DNA of 5,763 bases, from positions 1-5,763 of the forward strand of contig CALDLZ010000090.1 in the NCBI GenBank assembly GCA_937915335.1, read 5' to 3'. The DNA comes from an uncultured Faecalibacterium sp. (GTDB lineage Bacteria > Bacillota > Clostridia > Oscillospirales > Ruminococcaceae). The position numbers and the translations under genes are program-made. This document shows positions 1 through 5,388 of the stretch, in pieces; position 1 is the stretch's first letter, and each line of letters begins with the position of its first letter. The notes under the pieces were generated by a model, which was not told where the DNA came from, ran no database searches, and worked only from the letters and a program-made list of their open reading frames with translations.

Positions 1-354
1 CAATTCGCGCGCATCCTTGCGTTTTGTTTTCTGGGCGAGGTCTGCCACACCGTGCTGCCGCTGCCGGTACCGGCCAGCGTCTACGGGCTGGTGCTCCTGC
101 TGATGGCTTTGAACTTCAAGCTCGTCAAGCTGGAGGACGTGAAAGAGGTCGGCACCTACCTCACCGGCATCTTCCCGCTGCTCTTCGTGCCCGCCGCTGC
201 CGGGGTCATGGAGCTGTGGGCCGAGATGGGTGACATGCTGCTGCCCATCCTCATTGCCATCGTCCCGGTGACGGTTCTGGTCATGGTGACTGCCGGCAAG
301 ACCACCCAGGCCCTGACCACCCGCCGCAAAGCCAAGGAGGCCGACCATGAGTGA
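1..354 (+). CDS. lrgA: CidA/LrgA family membrane protein, 5'-truncated by the window edge
   Basis: The reading frame is open from base 1, so the start lies upstream; 117 residues are visible. The family is normally about 115-150 residues, so probably only a few are missing. The visible N-terminus matches the family's first helix and its hallmark loop, here PLPVPASVYGLVLLLMAL (usual form PiPgSviGlvllf). Further hydrophobic stretches at about 55-72 (TGIFPLLFVPAAAGVM) and 80-98 (MLLPILIAIVPVTVLVMV) give the four-helix, holin-like topology. A basic tail follows (TTRRKAKEADHE). CidA/LrgA proteins are membrane partners of CidB/LrgB. They have been linked to control of murein hydrolase activity and autolysis, and in some bacteria to pyruvate uptake. 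The stop overlaps the lrgB start by 8 bp, so the two are translationally coupled. The family is clear, but assignment to LrgA rather than CidA is by convention only. Confidence 0.9.
   Translation, partial: QFARILAFCFLGEVCHTVLPLPVPASVYGLVLLLMALNFKLVKLEDVKEVGTYLTGIFPLLFVPAAAGVMELWAEMGDMLLPILIAIVPVTVLVMVTAGKTTQALTTRRKAKEADHE
334..340 (+). promoter_or_regulatory. Ribosome binding site of lrgB inside lrgA
   Basis: AAGGAGG ends 6 nt before the ATG at 347. It lies within the lrgA coding sequence, which fixes the lrgB start and supports coupled translation. Confidence 0.85.
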
Positions 355-1054
355 ATTGCTGAACAGTTTTCTTGCCGGCTCTGCCGCCTGGGGCGTGCTG
401 CTGACGCTGGCCGCCTTTGCGCTGGGCACCCTCATCAACAAAGTGACCGGCAAGGCATTTTTCAACCCGCTGCTGCTGGGTGCCATCTTCGTGATCATTT
501 TCCTGACCGTGTGCAATATCCCCTATCAGGATTACAAGGCCAGCGCCGCCCCGGTGAACTACCTGCTGCTGCCCGCCACCGTGGCTCTGGCCATCCCCCT
601 GTACGAGAAGTGGGAACTGCTCAAGGAGAACGCCGCCGCCATCATTGCGGGCATCTCGGTGGGCACGCTGGTCAGCCTGGGCAGCGCGCTGGCTCTGGCC
701 CTGGCTCTGGACCTGACCCACGAGCAGTACGCCACCCTCCTGCCCAAGTCCGTGACCACTGCCATCAGCATGGATGTTGCCGCCGAGTTGGGCGGCATTG
801 CAGCCCTGACCGGTGCCATTGTCATTCTGACGGGCATTGCGGGCAACCTGCTGGCCGAGACGGTCTGTAAGGTGTTCCACATCACCGACCCCATCGCCAA
901 GGGTGTGGGCATCGGAACCTCCGCCCACGCCGTAGGTACCAGCAAGGCCCTGCAGATGGGCGAAGTGGAAGGTGCCATGAGCGGCCTTTCCATTGCCGTG
1001 GCCGGTGTGCTTACCGCCGTGCTCTGCCCCGTATTTGTGAACTTAATTGATTGA
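347..1054 (+). CDS. lrgB: LrgB family membrane protein
   Basis: This 235-residue protein has the usual LrgB length (about 230). The start ATG lies inside the end of lrgA (ATGAGTGA overlap) and is preceded by AAGGAGG at 334-340 with a 6 nt gap. Family motifs are in order: LLPATVALAIPLYEKW at 74-89, LLPKSVTTAISMDVAAELGG at 131-150, and GIGTSAHAVGTSKALQMGE at 188-206, then a C-terminal hydrophobic helix. About 5-7 membrane segments are visible. LrgB acts with LrgA in the cytoplasmic membrane. Proposed roles are antiholin-like control of murein hydrolases and pyruvate transport. No LytS/LytR regulator is in the window, but upstream sequence is missing. A four-unit CTGGCN run (689-712) encodes an Ala-Leu repeat in one helix, the only low-complexity patch. 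The gene ends 8 bp before a strong terminator. Confidence 0.94.
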   Translation: MSELLNSFLAGSAAWGVLLTLAAFALGTLINKVTGKAFFNPLLLGAIFVIIFLTVCNIPYQDYKASAAPVNYLLLPATVALAIPLYEKWELLKENAAAIIAGISVGTLVSLGSALALALALDLTHEQYATLLPKSVTTAISMDVAAELGGIAALTGAIVILTGIAGNLLAETVCKVFHITDPIAKGVGIGTSAHAVGTSKALQMGEVEGAMSGLSIAVAGVLTAVLCPVFVNLID

Positions 1055-1062
1055 TCGTACAG

Positions 1063-1096
1063 AAAGGCCCCCGCCGGGAAACCGGCGGGGGCCTTT
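1063..1096. terminator. Perfect 15 bp hairpin, terminator for lrgAB and possibly bidirectional
   Basis: The left arm 1063-1077 and right arm 1082-1096 are perfectly complementary (15 bp) around a GAAA loop of the GNRA class. The stem begins with AAA and ends with TTT, so each strand carries a short T run, extended on the + strand by GCTCTTG. The T-tract is weak but the stem is very stable. It lies 8 bp after the lrgB stop and 33 bp after the stop of the convergent isomerase gene, so it can serve both. Confidence 0.85.
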
Positions 1097-1129
1097 GCTC
1101 TTGTGGCAGATAATAAAGGGAGAAAACAG

Positions 1130-1996
1130 TTACATCCAGTCGCCGTAACCCATCTTGATGAGGTTATCGCGGGAGATGGCCAGGCTCTCGTAGACATCCC
1201 GGCCGTAGGTGTTATCCTGCTCGATCATAAAGTACTCGCTACCACTTTCCAGACCGGCCTCGATGATAGCGGGCATATCCAGCATCCCCTCGCCTACCTC
1301 GGTGAAGTGTTCCACGTCACCGAAAATGTGCATAATAACACTGGGATCAGTGATAGGCTTGCTCAGGTCAGGCAGCTCGATTTTGTAATCCTTCAGGTGC
1401 TGCATCCGCACACGGCCCTTGAAGCTGTGCAGATACTTCACGGGATCCACGCCGCCGCGCCACATCCAGTGGCTGTCCAGCTCGAAACCCAGATACTGGG
1501 TCTGCTCCATCATGTGAGTCAGCAGGGGTTTCCCCTGATACTTGGCAAACTCGAAGTTGTGGGCGTGATAGTACAAATCAATGCCGTACTCATGCAGGCG
1601 CTGGGCATAGTCATCGAACATCTTGGCCATCTCGATCACATGCTCGGGGGAATCCGTGTAGCTGAACTGGATCATGCCGATGCGCAGGATGGTGCAGTTC
1701 AGCTTCTTGCAGTCAGAGACGATCTTGTCGAAATCATCTTCCAGCGTATCCACCGGCAGAGAGCTGATGGCCCCCTCAAAGCGGCGCAGAGAGCAGGACA
1801 GAGAGGAAATCTCCATACCAAACTCATCGCAGGCACGCTTCATCTGGGAGACTGCATCCTCATCCATGACCAGCTGCGAAACTTCGACATAGTGGAAACC
1901 CATCTCGTGCAGCTTCTTCAGCACCTCATACATCCCGAACTCTGCCACCTGGGGCTTGAGCATCATCATCTGAACGCCAATTTTGCCTTTTTTCAT
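1130..1996 (-). CDS. Sugar phosphate isomerase/epimerase, xylose-isomerase-like TIM barrel
   Basis: This 288-residue protein fits the AP_endonuc_2/xylose isomerase-like barrel superfamily (usually 260-300 residues). The N-terminal strand is GKIGVQMMML (4-13). The motif YYHAHNFEF (142-150), then LGFELDSHWMWRGGVDP (169-185), MQHLKDYK (198-205), EVGEGMLDMPAIIEAG (233-248) and YFMIEQD (255-261) follow in family order. By analogy the divalent metal ligands would be Glu149, Asp174, His200 and Glu259; this is inference from motif positions. Relatives (IolE-, YcjR-type) interconvert or dehydrate keto-sugars or inositol derivatives in the cytosol. The substrate here cannot be read from sequence. The ATG follows two AAGGA repeats (2006-2010 and 2011-2015), the nearer 9 nt away. 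The gene is monocistronic and divergent from an AraC-type regulator, which suggests sugar-responsive control. Confidence 0.9.
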   Translation of the reverse strand: MKKGKIGVQMMMLKPQVAEFGMYEVLKKLHEMGFHYVEVSQLVMDEDAVSQMKRACDEFGMEISSLSCSLRRFEGAISSLPVDTLEDDFDKIVSDCKKLNCTILRIGMIQFSYTDSPEHVIEMAKMFDDYAQRLHEYGIDLYYHAHNFEFAKYQGKPLLTHMMEQTQYLGFELDSHWMWRGGVDPVKYLHSFKGRVRMQHLKDYKIELPDLSKPITDPSVIMHIFGDVEHFTEVGEGMLDMPAIIEAGLESGSEYFMIEQDNTYGRDVYESLAISRDNLIKMGYGDWM

Positions 1997-2005
1997 GGTT
2001 CTTTT

Positions 2006-2015
2006 TCCTTTCCTT
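2006..2015 (-). promoter_or_regulatory. Tandem AAGGA ribosome binding site of the isomerase gene
   Basis: On the minus strand AAGGAAAGGA lies 9 nt before the ATG at 1996. No other start codon in the frame is better placed. Confidence 0.6.
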
Positions 2016-2042
2016 GCGGTTTTTCTGTGGTTTCGTTATAAT
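2014..2042 (+). promoter_or_regulatory. Candidate sigma-A promoter of the AraC-family gene
   Basis: TTGCGG (2014-2019), a 17 bp spacer, then a perfect TATAAT (2037-2042). Transcription would begin near 2049, giving a leader of about 74 nt before the ATG at 2123. The -35 box matches consensus only in TTG. Confidence 0.5.
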
Positions 2043-2067
2043 AGAGTATACAGAATCCCCCTGGGAA
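2038..2067 (-). promoter_or_regulatory. Candidate promoter of the isomerase gene, overlapping the divergent promoter
   Basis: Read on the minus strand: TTCCCA (2067-2062), an 18 bp spacer, TATTAT (2043-2038). A second possible -10, TATACT, lies at 2050-2045 without a good -35. The weak -35 would fit a promoter that needs an activator. It shares its -10 bases with the opposing TATAAT, so the two polymerases would compete. Confidence 0.4.
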
Positions 2068-2072
2068 AGAGA

Positions 2073-2112
2073 ATTGCTCTGCTTGACAAAAACATTGCTT
2101 TTTGTGCAGAAA
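2073..2112. promoter_or_regulatory. Direct repeat with 21 bp period, candidate AraC-type operator
   Basis: The segments 2071-2091 and 2092-2112 match at 12 of 21 positions when shifted by 21 bp. The common pattern is ATTGCT, N, T, three N, TG, three N, AAA. AraC-family dimers classically bind two direct half-sites about two helical turns apart. The pair lies just upstream of the isomerase -35 candidate and inside the regulator's own leader, so it could activate one gene and repress the other. Binding is inference. The segment also contains ACAAAAA/TTTTTGT (2086-2092/2099-2105), a 7 bp inverted repeat. Confidence 0.4.
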
Positions 2113-2116
2113 GGAG
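2110..2116 (+). promoter_or_regulatory. Ribosome binding site that sets the AraC-family start
   Basis: AAAGGAG ends 6 nt before the ATG at 2123. It lies downstream of the in-frame TTG at 2102, which rules that codon out as the start. Confidence 0.8.
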
Positions 2117-2122
2117 CCCCGC

Positions 2123-2986
2123 ATGAATGCTGTCCCGCATTTCCTCACCGATTTCCTCTCGCTGCCCGATGGGATGGAGTTTGCACTCCGCCGCAACGCC
2201 CAGCCAGCACCCGCCGGCACCGAGCTGCACTACCACGACCACTACGAACTGCTGTTCTGCCTGACCGGCCAGCTGAACTATCAGGTGGAGGGCCGCACCT
2301 ACCGGCTGGAACCGGGAGCGGTACTGCTTATCCACCCTTACCAGCTCCACCACACCCTGCCCAATGACAGCGGCAGTGTTGAGCGGATAGCCCTGCGGTT
2401 TGAAGAAAGCGTTCTGCGCAGCCGCTCCACGCCGGAGTGGCCCCTGCTGGACATGATGCACACCACCGCCCCGGCACATGGCAACCTGCTGCAATTGAGC
2501 GGCCTGCGCTTCCAGCAGATCAATGACATCCTGAGCGCCCTGCTGCGGGAAAACAACTCTGACGAGTTTGGCCGCACGCTCATGCAGCAGACTCTGCTGA
2601 CCCAGCTTTTCCTCTGCATCGACTGCGCCACCCGGGCCACCCCCATGCCCCTGCCGCCGGTAACGGCAGACGAGCAGCTGGTACAGCAGGTCATCGAATA
2701 CTTTGAGCACCATCTCTCGGACACCGTCTCGCTGGACGCACTGGCCCGGCAGTTCTACACCGACCGCTATTCCCTCTCCCGGGCGTTCACCCGGCTGGTG
2801 GGCTGCCCACCCCACACCTACCTGACCCAGAAGCGGCTTCAAAAGGCCACCATGCTGCTGCAGGCCGGAGTTACTCCGCAGGCGGCCGCCCTGCAATGCG
2901 GCTTCCCGGATTACTCCAACTTCTACCGTCGATTCAAGGCAGCATTTGGTGTCAGTCCACGAGAATGGCAAAGCACCCATACATAA
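2123..2986 (+). CDS. AraC family transcriptional regulator with N-terminal cupin domain
   Basis: This 287-residue protein is a typical two-domain AraC regulator. The N-terminal cupin spans about 18-95: the ELHYHDHYELLFCLTG segment (34-49) supplies the metal- or ligand-pocket histidines, and LEPGAVLLIHPYQLHHT (62-78) is the second cupin motif. The C-terminal DNA-binding domain spans about 185-285 and has two helix-turn-helix units: VSLDALARQFYTDRYSLSRAF (202-222) and the signature GVTPQAAALQCGFPDYSNFYRRFKAAFGVSPREW (249-282). The start is the ATG after AAAGGAG rather than the earlier TTG. Cupin-type AraC regulators usually sense small sugars or related effectors and activate neighbouring catabolic genes. 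The divergent isomerase gene is the obvious target, and a 21 bp direct repeat lies between them. The effector is unknown. A bidirectional terminator follows. Confidence 0.93.
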   Translation: MNAVPHFLTDFLSLPDGMEFALRRNAQPAPAGTELHYHDHYELLFCLTGQLNYQVEGRTYRLEPGAVLLIHPYQLHHTLPNDSGSVERIALRFEESVLRSRSTPEWPLLDMMHTTAPAHGNLLQLSGLRFQQINDILSALLRENNSDEFGRTLMQQTLLTQLFLCIDCATRATPMPLPPVTADEQLVQQVIEYFEHHLSDTVSLDALARQFYTDRYSLSRAFTRLVGCPPHTYLTQKRLQKATMLLQAGVTPQAAALQCGFPDYSNFYRRFKAAFGVSPREWQSTHT

Positions 2987-2989
2987 AGC

Positions 2990-3014
2990 AAAACCCCGCC
3001 ATTGGCGGGGTTTT
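2990..3014. terminator. Bidirectional intrinsic terminator between the AraC-family and MATE genes
   Basis: The arms 2990-3000 and 3004-3014 are perfectly complementary (AAAACCCCGCC and its complement) around a 3 nt loop ATT. On the + strand a T-rich tract continues (TTTTTGTTCTATTTT). On the minus strand the stem ends in TTTT. It sits 3 bp after the AraC-family stop and 12 bp after the MATE stop, so it closes both convergent genes. Confidence 0.9.
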
Positions 3015-3026
3015 TGTTCTATTTTA

Positions 3027-4385
3027 TTAAGCGACTGCCTTTTCTTTCTTCAAAACTCTGGCCACCATGAACACACAGTAGAGCAGCGCCAGGCCCCAGG
3101 CAATGGGGTTGGAGATGCAGATACCGAAATAGCCCAGGCTGTGGACGGCCAGCCAGCCGCCGATAGAGCGGCCAATGAGCTCGCCCACACCGGAGATCAC
3201 AGCCTGCACGCTGTATCCGAGGCCCTGCAAGGTATTGCGGAAGATCATCAGCAGACCGTGGAAGCAGAACAGCATACTGATAACGGCCAGATACTCCACG
3301 GCACCGGCAGTCACGGCGGGGGCGGCATCGCCCAGAACAAGGTTCACGGCCCAGTCCTTGACGAAGAAAATGACCACCCATGCGGCGGCACAGTAGCACA
3401 ACTGGATGATGCAGCCATCCCGGATGCCCTGCTTGACACGGTCGGTACGGCGGGCACCATGGTTCTGGCCAACATAGGTCGCCATCGCCATACCCACGCT
3501 CTCCATGGGCAGGGTAAACATCTGGCGGATCTTCTCGCCTGCGGTCTGGGCAGCCACGGCGGTGCTGCCCAGCAGGTTGATGGCATCCTGCATGATGACC
3601 GCACCGATGGCCGAGACGGAATACTCAAAGCCCATGGGGAAACCGATATAGGCCAGCCGCCCGCAGTGCTTGGGAGACAGAACACAGTTCTGCTTGGTAA
3701 AGTGGATGCCCTCGACCTTGCTAAAGAACCACCAGGTGCAGAGCAGGCCGCTGAGCAGCTGGCTTGCAACGGTGGCAATGGCCGCACCCTCCACGCCCAT
3801 GCCAAAGGGCACGATGAACAGCCAGTCCAGACCGATGTTCAGGAAGCTGGACACCAACAGAAAATAGAACGGGTGCTGGGAATCGCCCAGACTGCGCAGG
3901 ACGGTGGACGCATAGTTATACAGCACCGTGGCCGGAATGCCGATGAAGATGATGCGGATGTAGGCCACCGCGTTCTGGAACAGCTCGTCCGGGGTGTGAA
4001 TAAGCTGCAGCAGCGGCCCGGCGATCAGGGTCGTGATGACAGTGAACGTCACACTCATCGCCACACAGAGCGCCGCGCCATTGAACAAGTACTTGTGCAG
4101 GTCATCGCTGTCCTTGGCACCGAAGCTCTCGGCCACCGGGATGCCAAAGCCGACACAGGCACCCTGGGTAAAGCCCAGGATCAGAAAGTTCAGCGAATAG
4201 GTGGTGCCCACCGCGCCCAGTGCGTCAGTGCCAAGGCACCGGCCCACAATGACAGTGTCCGCAAAGCTGTACAACTGCTGGAACAGGGTGCCCAGCACCA
4301 GCGGCAGGGCAAATTTCAGGATGCGGGTCAGCGGCCTGCCCACCGTAAGGTCGGTGGTGCCGGAGCTCTTTTGGGTTTCTTCCAT
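3027..4385 (-). CDS. MATE family efflux transporter
   Basis: This 452-residue protein has normal MATE length and about 12 hydrophobic segments in two repeats. Hallmarks are LPLVLGTLFQQLYSFADTVIVGRCLGTDALGAVG (27-60) in the first helices, VLRSLGDSQHPF (162-173), LNIGLDWLFIVPFGMGVEGAAIATVASQ (182-209), IGFPMGFEYSVSAIG (247-261) at the start of the second half, and MATYVGQNHGA (301-311). The pattern resembles the DinF/MepA-like branch. Such proteins sit in the cytoplasmic membrane and export organic cations, drugs or metabolites in exchange for Na+ or H+; the substrate is unknown. The ATG at 4385 is the first start codon in the open frame, but the only Shine-Dalgarno (GGAGG, 4405-4401) is 15 nt away. 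An upstream mini-ORF and an inverted repeat cover the start, suggesting translational control. The gene lies downstream of the glycosyltransferase on the same strand. Confidence 0.94.
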   Translation of the reverse strand: MEETQKSSGTTDLTVGRPLTRILKFALPLVLGTLFQQLYSFADTVIVGRCLGTDALGAVGTTYSLNFLILGFTQGACVGFGIPVAESFGAKDSDDLHKYLFNGAALCVAMSVTFTVITTLIAGPLLQLIHTPDELFQNAVAYIRIIFIGIPATVLYNYASTVLRSLGDSQHPFYFLLVSSFLNIGLDWLFIVPFGMGVEGAAIATVASQLLSGLLCTWWFFSKVEGIHFTKQNCVLSPKHCGRLAYIGFPMGFEYSVSAIGAVIMQDAINLLGSTAVAAQTAGEKIRQMFTLPMESVGMAMATYVGQNHGARRTDRVKQGIRDGCIIQLCYCAAAWVVIFFVKDWAVNLVLGDAAPAVTAGAVEYLAVISMLFCFHGLLMIFRNTLQGLGYSVQAVISGVGELIGRSIGGWLAVHSLGYFGICISNPIAWGLALLYCVFMVARVLKKEKAVA

Positions 4386-4436
4386 GGTATTTACATGCTC
4401 CCTCCGGGATCAGATTTTTTTAAGCATACCATGGAA
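4380..4436 (-). repeat. 11 bp inverted repeat pairing leader and MATE start codons
   Basis: TTCCATGGTAT (4380-4390) is the exact reverse complement of 4426-4436, with 35 nt between. In the minus-strand mRNA the arms pair the leader AUG (4432-4430) with the MATE AUG (4385-4383). Inside the loop a small UCCC-GGA-GGGA hairpin (4409-4399) would also mask the Shine-Dalgarno. Confidence 0.6.
4391..4432 (-). CDS. Candidate 13-codon leader peptide of the MATE gene
   Basis: On the minus strand an ATG at 4432-4430 opens a 13-codon frame (MVCLKKSDPGGSM) that ends with ATG-TAA at 4396-4391, 5 nt before the MATE start and in a different frame. It has its own Shine-Dalgarno, AGGGG (4443-4439), 6 nt before its ATG. 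Its codons 10-12 contain the GGAGGGAGC that would be the MATE Shine-Dalgarno. Its start codon lies in the 5' arm of an 11 bp inverted repeat whose 3' arm contains the MATE start. Translating this ORF should therefore open the hairpin. The layout matches leader peptides of translationally attenuated resistance genes; the peptide itself resembles nothing I recognise. It could be a chance frame. Confidence 0.4.
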   Translation of the reverse strand: MVCLKKSDPGGSM

Positions 4437-4452
4437 AGCCCCTGCATCGTTA

Positions 4453-4473
4453 GGCTTTTTTTATGAAAAAGCC
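4453..4473 (-). terminator. AT-rich hairpin between the glycosyltransferase and MATE genes
   Basis: GGCTTTTT (4453-4460) and AAAAAGCC (4466-4473) pair over 8 bp with a 5 nt loop. No T-tract follows on either strand, so this is at best a weak terminator; read-through from the upstream gene into the MATE leader is likely. Confidence 0.35.
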
Positions 4474-4486
4474 GGAATAATTTTGG

Positions 4487-4495
4487 ATTTTACCA
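4487..4495 (-). promoter_or_regulatory. Possible extended -10 promoter for the MATE gene
   Basis: On the minus strand TGGTAAAAT is a TGn-extended -10 hexamer (5 of 6 bases) formed by the last codon and stop of the glycosyltransferase gene. No good -35 is seen. Transcription would start near 4480, upstream of the whole leader. The MATE gene may instead be read from the upstream gene. Confidence 0.25.
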
Positions 4496-5215
4496 CAATG
4501 GCAGAGCATTGACCTCGTCCTTCAACTCCAACGCCTGGGTGTGGGTCAGCTTTTTGGCCCGCTCCATCCGGTCCACCACCACCAGTGCCCGCTTGCGGGC
4601 CAGCTCGCCGTTGGCGGCATAGACCGAGGGTGCGTTGGGTAGGCCCGCCAGCACCACGCACTCGGCGCTGGTCAACTCCTGCGTGCTCTTGCCAAAATAG
4701 CCCTGCGCCGCCTGCGCCACGCCGTACCACTGGTTGCCGAAGTAGCAGCTGCCCGCATACATCTCAAAGATCTGCTGCTTGGAATAGTACCTCTCGATAT
4801 CCCGGGCGGCGAACATCTCCGCTGTCTTGCGGGCCATCCGCTTTTCCTGGGTGAACAACTCGTTTTTCGCCAACTGCTGGGTCAGGGTGCTGCCGCCCTC
4901 CGCCATGGAGCGGGTGCGCAGGTCGGCCCAGAGCGCCCGGACAATGGCCACCGGGTCAATGCCGTGGTGCTGCTCGAACCGACTGTCCTCCACGGCGATC
5001 ACCGCGTCAATATAGGTCTGGGGCAGCTGGTCGCAGGTAGCAAAGCCGGGCCGGGTACTGATCTCATCGTACAGGCTCGCAACGGGCTTTTGTGCCGCCG
5101 TGGCACGGTAGAGCTGCCACCCCTGCACCGCCAGCATCCCGCCAATGACCACCAGCACGAACACCGCCGCCAGCAACAGACAACTGAGCAACCGCTTAAC
5201 AAAACGTTTCAGCAT
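4490..5215 (-). CDS. mtgA: Monofunctional GT51 peptidoglycan glycosyltransferase
   Basis: This 241-residue protein has one N-terminal membrane anchor (about 9-31, after a basic MLKRFVKR start) and a GT51 domain, with no penicillin-binding domain. It polymerises lipid II into glycan strands at the outer face of the membrane. The motifs appear in order: EDSRFEQHHG (76-85, catalytic Glu76), GGSTLTQQLAKN (107-118), RKTAE (129-133, second essential Glu133), KQQIFEMYAGSCYFG (146-160) and RKRALVVVDRM near the C-terminus. In the fourth motif the usual YLN reads YAG (153-155), losing the conserved Asn. The start is the ATG at 5215, 8 nt after AGGGGG; the GTG two codons earlier is only 2 nt from that site. 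The protein is similar in length to other monofunctional enzymes (about 230-270). The symbol is by family; the Clostridia-type enzyme may be named differently. Confidence 0.88.
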   Translation of the reverse strand: MLKRFVKRLLSCLLLAAVFVLVVIGGMLAVQGWQLYRATAAQKPVASLYDEISTRPGFATCDQLPQTYIDAVIAVEDSRFEQHHGIDPVAIVRALWADLRTRSMAEGGSTLTQQLAKNELFTQEKRMARKTAEMFAARDIERYYSKQQIFEMYAGSCYFGNQWYGVAQAAQGYFGKSTQELTSAECVVLAGLPNAPSVYAANGELARKRALVVVDRMERAKKLTHTQALELKDEVNALPLW

Positions 5216-5223
5216 CTTCACTT

Positions 5224-5229
5224 CCCCCT
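5224..5229 (-). promoter_or_regulatory. Ribosome binding site that sets the glycosyltransferase start
   Basis: AGGGGG (5229-5224, minus strand) lies 8 nt before the ATG at 5215 but only 2 nt before the in-frame GTG at 5221. This favours the ATG. Confidence 0.6.
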
Positions 5230-5248
5230 CTGGTTTCGATTCAACGCT

Positions 5249-5277
5249 ATCCTACCCGATTTGACGTGAGAATGCAA
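5249..5277 (-). promoter_or_regulatory. Candidate promoter of the glycosyltransferase gene
   Basis: On the minus strand: TTGCAT (5277-5272), a 17 bp spacer, TAGGAT (5254-5249). The start would be near 5242, leaving a short leader of about 27 nt. Both boxes are imperfect; the spacing is the main support. Confidence 0.4.
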
Positions 5278-5306
5278 GTTACTTTTTTGTGAACTGCCAG
5301 AACGCA

Positions 5307-5340
5307 GAAGCGCCCCATCCTGGCACGGATGGGGCGCTTC
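5307..5340. terminator. Perfect 14 bp GC-rich hairpin, probable terminator of the SLH-like gene
   Basis: Arms 5307-5320 and 5327-5340 are exact reverse complements (14 bp) with a 6 nt loop. The minus strand continues TGCGTTCTGG, only a poor T-tract, similar in style to the weak tail of the lrgAB terminator. It lies about 190 bp after the SLH-like stop and about 30 bp upstream of the glycosyltransferase -35 candidate, so it would insulate the two genes. Confidence 0.5.
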
Positions 5341-5388
5341 CACGGTTTATTGGGAATATTCGGGAATGGTTAAGTAAGAATACGGATC

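Noticed and set aside
281..1197. Two minus-strand open frames of more than 200 codons opposite lrgB
   Set aside because: Low-complexity Gln/Gly/His-rich and Ala/Pro/Ser-rich translations without domains, antisense to a clear LrgB.
1103..2041. 312-codon open frame on the + strand
   Set aside because: It is antisense to the isomerase gene, which has clear family motifs; the composition is that of a mirror frame.
2083..2088. TTGACA as a -35 box on the + strand
   Set aside because: No acceptable -10 hexamer lies 16-18 bp downstream; that stretch is the ribosome site of the regulator gene.
2102..2122. Upstream TTG start for the AraC-family gene
   Set aside because: The AAAGGAG ribosome site lies downstream of it and is ideally spaced for the ATG at 2123.
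2036..2980. 314-codon open frame on the minus strand
   Set aside because: It is antisense to the AraC-family regulator, whose cupin and helix-turn-helix motifs are unmistakable.
4380..4436. Classical dimer operator for the MATE gene
   Set aside because: The arms are 35 nt apart, too far for a simple helix-turn-helix dimer site; an RNA stem over the start codons explains the position better.
2946..4466. 506-codon open frame on the + strand
   Set aside because: It lies wholly antisense to the MATE gene, has a His/Gln/Gly-rich composition typical of a shadow frame in GC-rich DNA, shows no recognisable domain, and has no ribosome site.
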